A stretch of DNA of 64,000 nucleotides from Microplitis mediator (taxonomy: Eukaryota; Arthropoda; Insecta; Hymenoptera; Braconidae): assembly GCF_029852145.1 (NCBI RefSeq), contig NC_079973.1, positions 19,920,422 to 19,984,421 on the forward strand, written 5' to 3'. Numbering within the stretch: the stretch's first letter is position 1; the number at the start of each line of letters is the position of its first letter. The notes under the pieces were generated by a model. The model was not told where the DNA came from and did no database searches. It saw nothing but the letters and a program-made list of their open reading frames with translations. The translations under genes were made by a program, and so were the position numbers. Positions 29,196 to 40,700 of this stretch are shown in pieces.

Positions 29196-29381
29196 TCATT
29201 AATTGGTTTACTAAAATTTAATTAATTATTATATTAACAACACAATATCATCTTCATGTCTATGAAATACTGCTTTTTTCATACTTTTATATATGAATTT
29301 TTTTTTTTTATATGTACTTGTACTAGTTTAAAATGTATTGTATGATTTATTATTATAAAATTATAATTGCTTGAGTTTTTA

Positions 29382-29387
29382 AATAAA
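29382..29387 (+). other. Poly(A) signal AATAAA, beta-3 tubulin
   Basis: It is a canonical hexamer 445 bp after the stop codon, the first AATAAA downstream of the family A element. Confidence 0.4.
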
Positions 29388-29572
29388 TTTGCGGTATCGA
29401 TTAATTTAATTACTTAATTATTATTATTAAAATATATAATAATGACGTAGAATATATGATTGTGAAATGAAAATGAAAATAAAATGTTTGTAATTTTTGG
29501 TTGAGAAAAAATTTTATAAATATCTTAGTTAATAAATATATATGTATTTGTATGAAAAATAAAAAATATAAA

Positions 29573-29860
29573 TTAAGCTGCATGTTCATCTTGATCCCTG
29601 CGACTGTGGCTATCATGGTGATGAATAACTTGAGTACTGGTTTTAGCTTCTTGACATTTATGCTTATGGTACTCGGATATTAAATCTTGAATCACTTGCA
29701 GATCCTCTTCAAAATCCGTCTCTCCTATTCCTCTTTTTATGTGGGAGTAAAAACACATTTTTTTTTAGACATTTCTCCACAGCCGCTGAAATTAATTTTT
29801 AATGATCGCAGTATTGCTGAATATTTACTATTATTGTTACTAAAATTTTCAAATCTATAA
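29573..29860 (-). pseudogene. Decayed beta-tubulin C-terminal relic
   Basis: On the minus strand the frame reads KYSAILRSLK, then GEMSKKKCVF. After a one-base shift at a run of nine A and a T run (29745-29768), it continues YSHIKRGIGETDFEEDLQ and then DLISEYHKHKCQEA, stopping at 29573-29575. This aligns, position by position, with the tubulin segments TAIQELFKR, SAMFRRKAF, HWYTGEGMDEMEF and NDLVSEYQQYQEA. Identity is low but the order, spacing and key Phe, Asp-Leu and Ser-Glu-Tyr residues persist. The frame is closed upstream of about 29870, and no upstream tubulin exons were recognised before the third tubulin gene on the same strand, 1.8 kb away. It is most likely a dead partial duplicate. 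A sequencing error in the A run cannot be excluded, but the missing N-terminal part still argues for a relic. Confidence 0.65.
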
Positions 29861-30040
29861 TAAATTATTTAGTTTTATTAATTTTCCAATACATTTATAT
29901 TTTTAATTTTTAAAATTTTTATTCGCACGCTAGAGGTAACCCGGAAAAAAATGTTTAGATCTAATGGAATTCAAAACAATTATTCAATAAATAAGGGTCG
30001 AAAATTACTACAAAATTAATACGAGTTACAAAAAAAACTA

Positions 30041-30203
30041 CACTGTAAAAAATCGGGGGGTGAGCCCGGATTTTATTTCAATCCAAATTCACTCCGTCAT
30101 TCAGAGTTCCGGAGTTAAAAAAAAAATCACTTCGCATACGGAGTAAAAAGGAATTTTTTTTTTAGTCGAGTGATTTCGGAGTGGATTTTATTTGATACCA
30201 GAC
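30041..30203. mobile_element. MITE family A, copy 6 (3' part lost)
   Basis: CACTGTAAAAAATCGGGGGG begins a family A copy. It degenerates where the TA-flanked element 30206-30676 starts. Confidence 0.7.
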
Positions 30204-30205
30204 TA

Positions 30206-30676
30206 CACTCAGAAAATTAAATAATATAAACTACTATCTAGTTATGGAAAAATTTCTACCATCAATCCGATAGTAGTGAATATTACCTAGATGATTGTAT
30301 AAATCATCTAGATTGTAATATTCACTATATTTATAATAATTGTTACAATCCTGTATGTTAACTAGAGTTAACTATTATTATTATTATTATTATTCTAAAT
30401 AGTTATATTTATAATCCAGATGGTAACAGTTACCATCAGAAATTATAATTGTTACCATCCTGATATTATTATAGTAGCTAAAGCTAAAGGATTAATAAAC
30501 ATTATTATAGTAACTGTTACGAAATTTATTGCAGAAGTTATCATCCAATAATTATTATTTCTATTAAAAAAAATTATAATACTAACTATTTTTACATTAA
30601 AAAACGTCCTAATCCTTCTAGATGATTGGAATTAAAAATTTAGCATAATAAACACAATTACTTAATTTTCTGAGTG
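30206..30676. mobile_element. TA-flanked inverted-repeat element (CACTCAGAAAATTAA ends)
   Basis: CACTCAGAAAATTAAATAAT at the left and ATTACTTAATTTTCTGAGTG at the right, with TA on both flanks (30204-30205, 30677-30678). The interior carries TTACCATC / GTAACAAT words and a short (ATT)n run. Confidence 0.8.
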
Positions 30677-30714
30677 TATATGAACACTGTTTAAATTGGA
30701 GCAGATTTATATTT

Positions 30715-30985
30715 TTTAAATTATAAAATAATTCCAGCTATTAATATTGATCCTAATGTGTTTAAAATTATCTGGTATTTTTGCGAATTATAACTATAAA
30801 AAAAAAAGTTCACTCGAATCAAGAAAAATATTCGTGATTCAAGAATTATTTTTTTAACGATTCGGAAAATTAAAATTTTATTTAGTAAATATATAATTAT
30901 CTCGAAATTTGTATCTTAAATCAAAATTTTTTTTCTCAAGTCAACATATTTTTTTGCTTAAATTTTAAATTTTTGTTCGATGGTG
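30715..30985. repeat. Dispersed repeat G, copy 1
   Basis: AAATTATAAAATAATT, TAACTATA, CACTCGAATC, AATTATCT and CAACATATTTTTTTGCTTAA occur in the same order at 42465-42715. No coding capacity. Confidence 0.6.
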
Positions 30986-31579
30986 CAGTTTAAGTATTCC
31001 AATTTATCTTAATTAATCTGTATAAATATTTATTTCTTTTTTCTAAATCTTTTTAAAAACTGAAATTTCCTAGAAAATAAATAAATTGGAAAATTATCTG
31101 TTCATTAACTTAAACATATTTTAAATAAATTTAAAATTGATCTAGTATTTCAAACGATAGTGTGTCTCACAATATTCACTTTTTTGTTCTCTCGTTTATG
31201 TTATATATATTTTTATTAAATGTATGTTGTATATCATCTGGTTGTGATACGCAATAAAGTATGTTGTCCTCGTACGCGATGAGATAATATATAATTGTCA
31301 ATTTTTCTCAAGGTCCTGTCATCAATTTTAGTTTGTTATAACAGATTTAAATTTGATACCCATATCATTTAATCCTTAACTCTAATAAATATGTATACAT
31401 TCTTCCGACAAAAATTATGGTATAAATATGTAATTATATATGATCAGGTCTAATAGTTTTTTCTCTGGCAAAACTTACAACAATTATCTTTATAAAATAA
31501 CTAAAATATTTTTAAAACCAATTAATTGCTAAGCGCAATCCAAATGAAAAAGTATATTTTTATAAATATATATCAATTA
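30986..31579. other. AT-rich spacer downstream of the third tubulin
   Basis: No element ends and no coding sequence were recognised. It separates the third tubulin's poly(A) signal from dispersed repeat G and, further on, the relic. Confidence 0.4.
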
Positions 31580-31585
31580 TTTATT
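31580..31585 (-). other. Poly(A) signal AATAAA, third beta-tubulin
   Basis: TTTATT on the plus strand is AATAAA on the gene strand, 75 bp after the stop. Confidence 0.45.
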
Positions 31586-31659
31586 TAAAATAATGAAATA
31601 CAAAAAAAAGTGTTGGCTAAAATTTAAAAAATATATATTTATATATAATAAAAAAACAA

Positions 31660-32940
31660 TTACTCCGAAATTTCATCTTCATGTTCATCAAATAATTGGT
31701 CATCATAAGTTAGAGCATCTTGATACTCTTGGTACTCAGACACTAAATCTTTCATATTAGATTGCGCCTCTTCGAATTCCATTTCATCCATACCTTCACT
31801 AGTATACCAATATAAAAATGCTTTTCTTTTGAACATAACATTAAATTGTTCCGAAAGACGTTTAAATAATTCCATTATAGCCGTTGAATTTCCAATAAAA
31901 GTCGATGACATTTTTAATCCCGTAGGCGGAATATCACAGACTGCAGTTTTAACATTATTTGGTATCCATTCAACAAAATAAGCACTATTTTTATTCTGTA
32001 TATTGTTCATTTGCTCTTCAACTTCTTTCATTGACATTCTACCTCGGAAAATAGCCGCGGCTGTTAAATATTTACCGTGCCTTGGATTGCAAGCAGCCAT
32101 AATGTTTTTGGCGTCGAACATTTGCAATGTTAATTCTGGAACTGAGTAAACTTTGTATTGTTGACTACCACGTGCTGTAAGAGGCGCGAAACCCGGCATA
32201 AAAAAATGTAATCGAGGGAAGGGAACCATATTGACAGCAAGTTTTCTTAAATCGGCATTCAATTGACCGGGAAATCTGAAACAAGTTGTTACCCCTGACA
32301 TTGTTACTGATACGAGATGATTCAAATCAGCGTAACTGGGCGATGTGAGCTTCAATGTACGGAAACAAATGTCATAAAGTGCTTCGTTGTCAATACAATA
32401 AGACTGATCGGTATTTTCAATTAACTGATGAGTAGCCAGCGTTGCATTGTAAGGTTCGACGACAGTATCAGAAACTTTCGGCGACGGTACCACCGAAAAT
32501 GTGGCCATCATTCTATCAGGATAGTGGTCACGTATTTTAGAAATAAGCAGCGTTCCCAAACCTGACCCGGTTCCACCCCCAAGTGAGTGAGTCATCTGGA
32601 AACCCTGCAGACAATCACAGGCTTCGGATTCTTTCCTCACTACTTCTAACACTGAGTCCACAACTTCTCCGCCTTCTGTGTAATGACCTTTAGCCCAATT
32701 GTTGCCTGCGCCTGACTGCCCAAACACGAAATTATCGGGACGGAAAATTTGTCCATACGGTCCCGAACGCACTGAATCCATAGTTCCAGGTTCCAAGTCC
32801 ACGAGAATCGCTCGCGGAACATATTTACCACCGCTTGCTTTGTTGTAATAAACATCTATTCTTTCTAATTGTAAATCTGAGTCTCCGTGATATTCACCTG
32901 TCGCGTCAATACCGTGTTCAGTATTTATTACTTCCCAAAA
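31660..32940 (-). CDS. Third beta-tubulin exon 2
   Basis: Acceptor ttattacag precedes FWEVINTEHGIDATGEYHGD. The frame is open to TAA at 31660-31662. The ATG inside it at 32802 is not the start. Confidence 0.95.
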   Translation of the reverse strand, partial: FWEVINTEHGIDATGEYHGDSDLQLERIDVYYNKASGGKYVPRAILVDLEPGTMDSVRSGPYGQIFRPDNFVFGQSGAGNNWAKGHYTEGGEVVDSVLEVVRKESEACDCLQGFQMTHSLGGGTGSGLGTLLISKIRDHYPDRMMATFSVVPSPKVSDTVVEPYNATLATHQLIENTDQSYCIDNEALYDICFRTLKLTSPSYADLNHLVSVTMSGVTTCFRFPGQLNADLRKLAVNMVPFPRLHFFMPGFAPLTARGSQQYKVYSVPELTLQMFDAKNIMAACNPRHGKYLTAAAIFRGRMSMKEVEEQMNNIQNKNSAYFVEWIPNNVKTAVCDIPPTGLKMSSTFIGNSTAIMELFKRLSEQFNVMFKRKAFLYWYTSEGMDEMEFEEAQSNMKDLVSEYQEYQDALTYDDQLFDEHEDEISE

Positions 32941-33918
32941 CTGTAATAAATAAAATTATATATTATCAGTTATCATTAATTGAATTCACTAATTAATTTA
33001 ATTTAATTATTTACACTGTAAAAAATTAACGGAGAATAAACACGGAGTAAATCCGATATTTATTTAATCTCTCCGGAGTGAAATTCACTCCGAAAAAAAG
33101 TTTAATTTAATATTGAAACTACGGGTCGGAGTGAAATTCATTCCTAAAAAAAGTTCATTTTAATACCGTCGACTACCCGGCATAAGCCTGATCTAGGGGA
33201 CGTAGGAGAAATTTGTCTTCCCACTACCTTGCGTTTACTTTTCTTCTCGATTATTCGTTATAAGCCTGTTTTATTTTATATGATTTTAAACGTTATATTA
33301 ACATTTTGTTACTTATGCGACTATCTTGATTTCTCTGGTGCTTATGGCGCTAAAATTTTACAGAAGCTTTGAATGTAATTAATAATTATGAACAATAAAT
33401 TATATTTTACTTAATCATAATTAAATTATTCTCCGCAAAACATAGATAGTAAATTATAATCATTAATTTGCCTATTTTTACTTTGTGGTTTTGTCAATTT
33501 TAACGGAGACTTATAACGGGTTCTCTAGTACGAAACTCTTTAAAGTGGTTAAGTGGGGGAAGTTGGACTCAGTAACTCCCGATTGAGGGGAAGTGAATTA
33601 TGACTGGTAGTCGACTGTGTAAAAATTCTGAATTGGAATGAATGCGGATTCAAATGAAATCCAGATCACTCCAAAATCACTCATCTGAAAAAACAAACTC
33701 CCTAATTACTCCTGATGCAGAGTAATTTTTTTTATTCCGGAGTGAAAGAGTGAATTTGAATTGAATTCAAATCTGTAATACTCCTAATTTACTCGCAATT
33801 TTTTACAGAGTACTAATTAATCAAAATTATAAAACTAAAAATATTGTTTTCAATTACAAACCTTGGAACCAATTTGATTGCCGCATTGTCCTACTTGAAT
33901 ATGAACAATTTCACGCAT
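31660..33918 (-). CDS. Divergent beta-tubulin (third copy), 445 aa
   Basis: Two exons on the minus strand (33862-33918 and 31660-32940) encode 445 residues. [19 protein letters not shown], the GTP loop GGGTGSGLG, RFPGQLNADLRKL and an acidic tail ending DEHEDEISE make it a full-length beta-tubulin. It differs from both neighbours at many positions that are otherwise nearly invariant: Val for Ala at 9, NKASGG for NEASGG, TARGSQQYKVYSVPEL in the M-loop and helix 9, NPRHGKYLTAAAIF for DPRHGRYLTVAA, and YWYTSEGMDE. Codons are AT-rich, unlike beta-1. Such relaxed, tissue-limited copies in insects are often male-germline tubulins; that is inference. The start codon lies only 471 bp from the end of the transporter gene, so the promoter must be compact. 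No stop or frameshift is seen. Confidence 0.95.
33014..33809. mobile_element. MITE family A, copy 7, interrupted, in the third tubulin intron
   Basis: CACTGTAAAAAATTAACGGA at the left and ACTCGCAATTTTTTACAGAG at the right, with TA flanks (33012-33013, 33810-33811). An unrelated 454-bp piece (33166-33619) splits it, and together they make up most of the 921-bp intron. Confidence 0.82.
33166..33619. mobile_element. Insertion nested in family A copy 7 (GTCGACTACC ends)
   Basis: CCGTCGACTACCCGGCATAA at the left and GACTGGTAGTCGACTGTG at the right are inverted, with TA on both sides. Removing it restores the family A sequence ttttaata...aaaattctgaattgg. It is richer in GC than its host and has no long ORF. 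Confidence 0.78.
33862..33918 (-). CDS. Third beta-tubulin exon 1
   Basis: The ATG is the complement of 33916-33918. It encodes 19 residues, then donor gtttgt in phase 0, at the same intron position as beta-1 and beta-3. Confidence 0.93.
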
Positions 33919-34100
33919 TTTAAAATATTTATTATTTTAAATTATAAAAATTAATATAAAAGTGAAATTAAAAATACTTAAAATTTTATTTTGTAAACTG
34001 ACTGAATTGCTGAAAATTTAATGACTTGAATGTAAACGTATAAAAAAAAAACAAACAAACACTTGAAGTTTACCTTGGCAACGTTTTGATCTGTTATTTT

Positions 34101-34106
34101 TTTATT
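34101..34106 (-). other. Poly(A) signal AATAAA, transporter
   Basis: TTTATT on the plus strand, 284 bp past the transporter stop codon and only 183 bp from the third tubulin ATG, so the two transcription units nearly touch. Confidence 0.4.
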
Positions 34107-34389
34107 ACTTAATAAATAATAATAAAATTATAAATAATAACGATAATCGATATGACTGTAAATAAAAATAAAATGATAAAAGAAAAAAGTAAAATTATAA
34201 AGGAAGTACATTATAATGATTGGAAAAAATAAATACAATGCGTGCCTATACAGATATTATAATACAAACTTATTATAATAATTTAACACACAATCACCAG
34301 CATCATCATCATCAGTATCATCATCATAATCATAATAATAATTATTTATATATTAATATCAATATTATAATTAATATCAATCACGTTGA

Positions 34390-34714
34390 TTATCGCGACA
34401 CTTCAACAACTATTTCAGCGCGTTCTTCTTCATCCTCTTCATCGCCTTCCTCGTCTATTTCGTTACTATTTCTAAATTCTTTTATAGTTTTATCGGCAGC
34501 ATTTAAGTGCTCAAGTTCATCGTCACTCGCGTCTATTAATACACGGGCTGTTTTTTCACCAGTTTCTTGCTGTTGTAGTTGTTGTTGTTGTTGTTGTTGT
34601 CCAGTTGTCTCGGACGTTATTTTTACACTCGACCTTCTACGGTTTCCCGGTCGACCATTAACTAAATATCTTAATGATAAAGATGGTCTTCTTCGTTTAC
34701 TCGAAGATGAACTT
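34390..34714 (-). CDS. Transporter exon 9 (Gln-rich, acidic C-terminal tail)
   Basis: Acceptor ttatag. In phase with exon 8, it reads KSSSSKRRRPSLSLRYLV, then a run of seven Gln followed by LQQQ, ARVLIDASDDELEHL and EGDEEDEEERAEIVVEVSR, stop TAA 34390-34392. Reading phase, acceptor and stop all agree. The 166-codon plus-strand ORF here is only its antisense shadow. Confidence 0.75.
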
Positions 34715-37700
34715 CTATAATTTTAAATAAATAAATAAATATCCGTGTGAAAAAATTATCATAATAGTGAACTTCAAAATTTGGTAAAATTACAAACTTT
34801 GAGTTGATTATTTTTTGCTTTAAAGAGTAAAAACAAGTCAGTACTTTCTTGGCATTTTTTAAACAAAAATAATCTGGGGCATGTTTAGAAATTTACTCTG
34901 GAAGAAAAAGACGCAACTTTTGCGTTCATAACGTGTTGTTATTTCTAATGTAAGTTTAAGTTACCAGTTACTAAAATATTATCTAGTTAACCCAGAGAAA
35001 CAATTTGAGTACCATAATGCGTTCATAAACTCTGCAGAGAAGGTAAATGCAGTATCTGGTATTTTTTCGTTCCTCTAGTTTTAATTAAATCACGTGTCTT
35101 TTTATTTACTGACCATCTCCCGGGTCACAATATCTAGCCTCAATCTAGTCTCATCGAACCCAAGTAAGCCTCAATCCAGCCTCACTGAGTAAAGAAAGCA
35201 TTTTGAGCCTTAAATAATGCTCAAAGAGCCTCAATGAGTCTCAAATAGTCGAGTAGTAGGTTCATTTGAAGCTCATCGAGGCTTCTTGAGGATCTTTGAG
35301 AATCATTTGAGACTCATTGAGGCTTTTGAACATCATTTGAGGCTCAAAATGCTTTCTTTACTCAGTGAGGCTAGATATTTTGACCCGGGCTGGTTAAATA
35401 TTTATCAATCTTCAGAGTGTTTACCTGAACACGCCCTTGATGTGAGAATTTCGTTGGTTTAAGGGCATTCTCAGACAATGCCCCTCATTTTTTAAAAATT
35501 CATATTTTTATGCATGACTCGACTGTCATTAGCGTATTAAAATTTTATTAATTACTTAATAAAAAATTAAAACCTTAATTGAAAAAAGGACAACGTAGTC
35601 GTAATTTCGTTACTCTCTAAACATGAATTAGTGAAAATAAGTGAATATTCAGTAATTCAAAGTGCAAATCGAACCACTAATTTCTAAAAGTGGTTTGATT
35701 GGCACTCGGAAAGTGAATATTCACTTATTTCACTTACTCATGTTTAGAGAGTAAGATATAGATTTAAAAAAAAATTACTTACAGTTGTTTTCAATTAGGA
35801 GTTAAACGAAATTTGTTGAATAAATTTTAGCCTGCTAAATTTTAAAATTCGAATTATAAAATTGACATGAAGAACAACAAATTTTGTTTACCTCCCAATC
35901 GATATCAACTATAAGTAATTTTTTTTAAATCTATATCTTAGCGAAATTACGATTACGTTGTCTTTTTTTTCAATTAATGCTTTAGTTTTTCTTTAATTAA
36001 CTGATAAAATTTTGAGCGTTTGTGGCAGTTGAAAGTCATTAAATATTTTTAAAAAGTGGGGAGGGGGCACTATCTAAAAAAGGGCTTAAAAAGAAGAAGC
36101 TTTAAAGCCAACTATCAATGGTTTTATACTTTTATCAGAACGAGGTTGGGAAGTTGAATATTTTTTTTGCTCGTGAGTTTTTTTAAATTAAAAAAAATGA
36201 TCAACTCAAAGTTCAGAATTTTCTGAAATTTTCAAGTTCACTATAATGAAAATTTTTGAAACGAATTCTTTTTTTAGATAAATAATTTTTTAATTTAAAT
36301 AATTTATAGTAAATAAATAAAATAAATTACTTGGGTAATGTTGGACAAGACCATAATTTAAAATCAGCTCCAAATCGTTCACCTTCCTCGATTGTTTGTG
36401 GTAAATGTATATTGAGAGTTTCCGGTAAAAAAACAGACGTAAGTGCACCGGCGACACTCAGTGAACCCATTACAATAAGTGGTAAAACTCTTGAGTATAC
36501 TGCTAAATGTACTATGTACGGAAATGTTAGTAAACCAATTCCAGCAATAAATGAGGCGATTCCCATTGCTTGAGAACGTAATACTGTTGGTAATAATTCA
36601 CCAACAAATACATAAAATACAGCAAATGATGCTGCTATACCAAATTTACCAATCATTGCTAATGATACTGTTACCCATACTGCATCTATTAACATATTTT
36701 ATTATTTATTTATTAATTAATATCTTTTACAAAATATAATTATTCGGAACAGAATTTCTCGACTCAAAAATTATTTATATTTATAAGTTTCATACAGCAA
36801 TGCGTTAACTTAGAATTGAAAACTGGACCCGTGTAAAAAAATTATTATTCATAATGAATTTAGATATAAATTTCATCTCGAAACTCAGATCGTGACACAA
36901 ATATGACTTTCATCATGAATTTTATCAGGAACTTTAATCACGTCAAAATTATGACTCAGTAAAATTTAAATCCAAGTGATCCGAAGTTCATTCACTAAAT
37001 TAATTTTACAATCGAAACTGATTTACGTAACTCAAGTACTTGATAGAAGAAGTTTATTGGTAATTTCTGAATCGATAAATTTGACAAAAAGTTTAATTCA
37101 GTAAAAATTCAGTTTCTATCGAAGCCATTCCAAGTCCAATTCAAAGACGTAATAAATTAATTTTATAATTGGTACTGATTTACTAGACGAAAAGTTTGAG
37201 TAAATTCATGATGAAAATCATATTTGGCCACAACCTAAGCTTCGTCATGAAATTCAGACCTAAATTCATGATGAACGAAACTTTTTTTTACACGGGAGAA
37301 ATATTTGATAAAATTATGTAAGAATTACTGACAGTTTCAAATAATTGTAATTCTCAGCAGTAAATTTTACAGTTTAGGATCTACTTTTGATTAAACTTAA
37401 AGTAAATTTCTGAAATTTTTATTTGAAACTGTAATTTTCTATTTTACTTTTCCCGCGCAAATAGATCCGAAAATATTAATCTTGAATTTAAAAAATACTA
37501 TTTTTTTATGTTTATAAATTCTTCAGACAAGAACATACATTCTTGATAATTATCACATATATGAATAGAAATATATCAATAATGTTTCTTTAATCATTTG
37601 AATTTAGATATTTACCTTCGGGTACAAACATACAAGACACACATGCAACTCCACCAAGCAGCATTGTAAGACATAAAACCCATCGTCTTCCCAGTCTATC

Positions 37701-40700
37701 CATGGCATACCATGTAATAACATACGAAGGTATTTCAACAATACCACCTGTTGACAATAAATTTATTCATGTTTATTATTGAACTTAAAGTAGAGAAATA
37801 AAACTACTACAGCTATGATATATTCATTGGTTCAGTTATTTGTCTAAGATTAGTGTTAATAAAAGTTAATACATATCCTTGAAGTTGCCGCGTATAATTG
37901 GCATGGTAATTGATTACATAATTTTATATTTATAAATATTTCAAGTGTTTGTTGCAATTAATTGTCATGTTTATGGAGTGCTTATTTATGAATTTTAAAA
38001 AAGTGGAAATTAAGTATTGAAATAAAGAAAACAATATTTTTAAACAGGTTTATGCTTTGGCAGAAAATTTAATGCCGTAAGATGGACGGTGGAGTTGTAT
38101 TTGAAATTTGCAATTTGCGATTTCCGATGTCGGAAAGTGAGAAATAATTATTGTGGAAATGGATAGGAAAACCCATGATTATCCTCATCCATCTCCACCC
38201 ATCTTGATTTATCCCAATTTATCCTCATACATTCTCAGTAAATTTCTTATTCATTGTTTCAAATATTATTTTTTTTTTTTTTCTTAACTTCGAATATTTA
38301 ATTGATTCTTGATAAATTACCTTTCATATATTTATTTTTCAAAGTACCTAACATGGTACAAATCTATTGCAATATTGTTGTGTGTATTCCGAGCACTATG
38401 TTCATCCTATGTTCATATATTAATTATTTCTAATTGTTTCGTTATTTAGATTTATGTAAATCTATGATCTGTAGATCAAAGCAAAATAAAGGAAAGTTAT
38501 AAGTTGTAGGAATTAAAAAGTTTAATTTTAAAAGAGATTTCGGGAGCTTTTACAAACATGTCATAGAGTAGAGGTTCCATTAGTGGCCACTGCTCCATTT
38601 TTGAACATTTAATACTTTATTTTAATTAATAAAAAAGTATAAAATAAAAATTTTAATTTAATAGTGTGTTAAAAGTATCTTTTTACACTTTTTAAAAATT
38701 AATTATATCATTGCGGCTTTTACAAATTATTTTATTTAAATTTTTCAAGTGTCCAAAAGTGGCCAATTCGGTACTTCTACCCTATTTAAGGAGATATTAA
38801 TTTATATTATCATAGATTTTAAATTTCAATAAATTAGATATTGATCTATATCTGGTCTCGTTAAATCTAAATTATTATTTTCCGAAAAAATGTTAAGTAT
38901 TTTGAATCAGACATAGGAAGCTATAGGGTAGAGGTACCGTTTTTGGCCATTTTAGACACTTGAAAAGTTCTAATAAATTACTATTGTTTAAGACAATGAC
39001 ATAATTAATTCTTAAAATGTGCAAAAAGACATTCTTATCACACTATTGCAGTGAAAATTTTATTTTATACTTCTTCATTAATTAAAATAAAGTATTAAAT
39101 GTCCAAAAATGGAGCAGTGGCCACAAATGGTACTTCTATTTACTCTATAGGGCAAATGGGCCTGATAAGAAGAAAGGACTTGTATATAATATAAATGTAA
39201 GCCCATTTTTCCCCACTCTCTCCTATATATATATGAATATATATATATTACAAATAAATTTTAAAAAGTCTCTGGAAATTTGATAGAATTTTAATAAAAA
39301 TTATTTAATTTATAAAATTATTACTGAGATGTTAAAAGTATTTTTTGCTGATTATTCTTTTGAATAGTAATTTTGAATTTACATAAATTACAAATTTAAT
39401 TAACGCTATATAACAAATTAAAAAAAAAATTACACTAGTATTTATTAAAATTGTATATTTTATTTCCTCTTTTTTTTTTTTTTTTTAAATAAATAAAATA
39501 TAATAAAAAGTCTTAAACCGGATGTAAGGGGAACAAAATATGTTTGCTAACTATTGCGTGACATGATTGAGTCACTTTGTGTATAAACACGTCGGATATA
39601 AGTGTATAACTAAATACATTACAATCTAATCATGATCGCTGCAGATATTTATGATCTTGATAGATACATATCTATATATATGACTATTTTTGCTACGCTG
39701 AATAGATGAAAATATAATTATTTTATCTCGGGAAGCTTTTTTGTTTATTTTTTAGATAAATAGTAATTAGACTCTTTGAATATTTGAATTATTGCATGAG
39801 TTAATTAATATGATCTAGTCTAGACGTTGTTATTATATAGATTAAGATCTTACCGATGAAGAATGCGAGGTAGTCAGAGACACCAAGATTTGTCGTATTG
39901 TATGAAAGGCCATTATAAACGACGGCGTTAGCAACCCAATCAAATGCAAGTATGAAAAATTTTTTACGTATATTTGGATTTTTAATGATGTCCATTGGTG
40001 TTGCCGATGGTGGCGGTGGCCTGTCTTCGTTTGTTTGCATCTCCATTGATAATTCACTTGAATTTCTACCATTACACGAAATTCCGCGTTTTTTTAAAGT
40101 TTCCATCTAATGAATGATAAAATATATTTATTTATTTTTAAAATTTATTGCACATTTTAAACTTTTAATATTTTAACACTGATAAAAATATTTTTAATAG
40201 AGCATCTCTATATATTTTTATTTTATAATTAATTGACAAAAATACACAATTAGAAAAAAAAAAAAGTTATAAAAGAAACTCTTTAGTAAGTCATAAAAAT
40301 ATTTTGTTTTAAATATAATTTTTTTTTTATCAACTTGTTGAGAACATTTCGTTGATATTTTTATTTTAAATCGTATCGTGCTAAAATGTGTCTGAAATTA
40401 TACCAACTCTTTCTCTTTATAGTTTCTTTCGATTATCATATAATGTCATCTAACTTGTTCTTTAGTTTAAATCATATTTTCAGCCAAAAATTGAAAAAAC
40501 CCAGTTTTTAATATTTTTCTCGGATATTTCATATATTATTGCTCTGACCTAAGTCAAAACTCATTCAAATCTTGATTTTGATCACTGACATTGATTGATT
40601 TCTGCCTCAATACATTTATTTCATAGAACAATCGGAAATAAAAATTTAAAAGCCGATTCTTCATTTATGATTTTTGATTATTAATAAAAATTACTTCTAA

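Noticed and set aside
34220..34720. 166-codon plus-strand ORF rich in His, Ser and Cys
   Set aside because: It is antisense to the transporter's last exon. The minus strand has a matching splice acceptor, correct phase, stop and a sensible Gln-rich/acidic tail, while the plus-strand product is low complexity.
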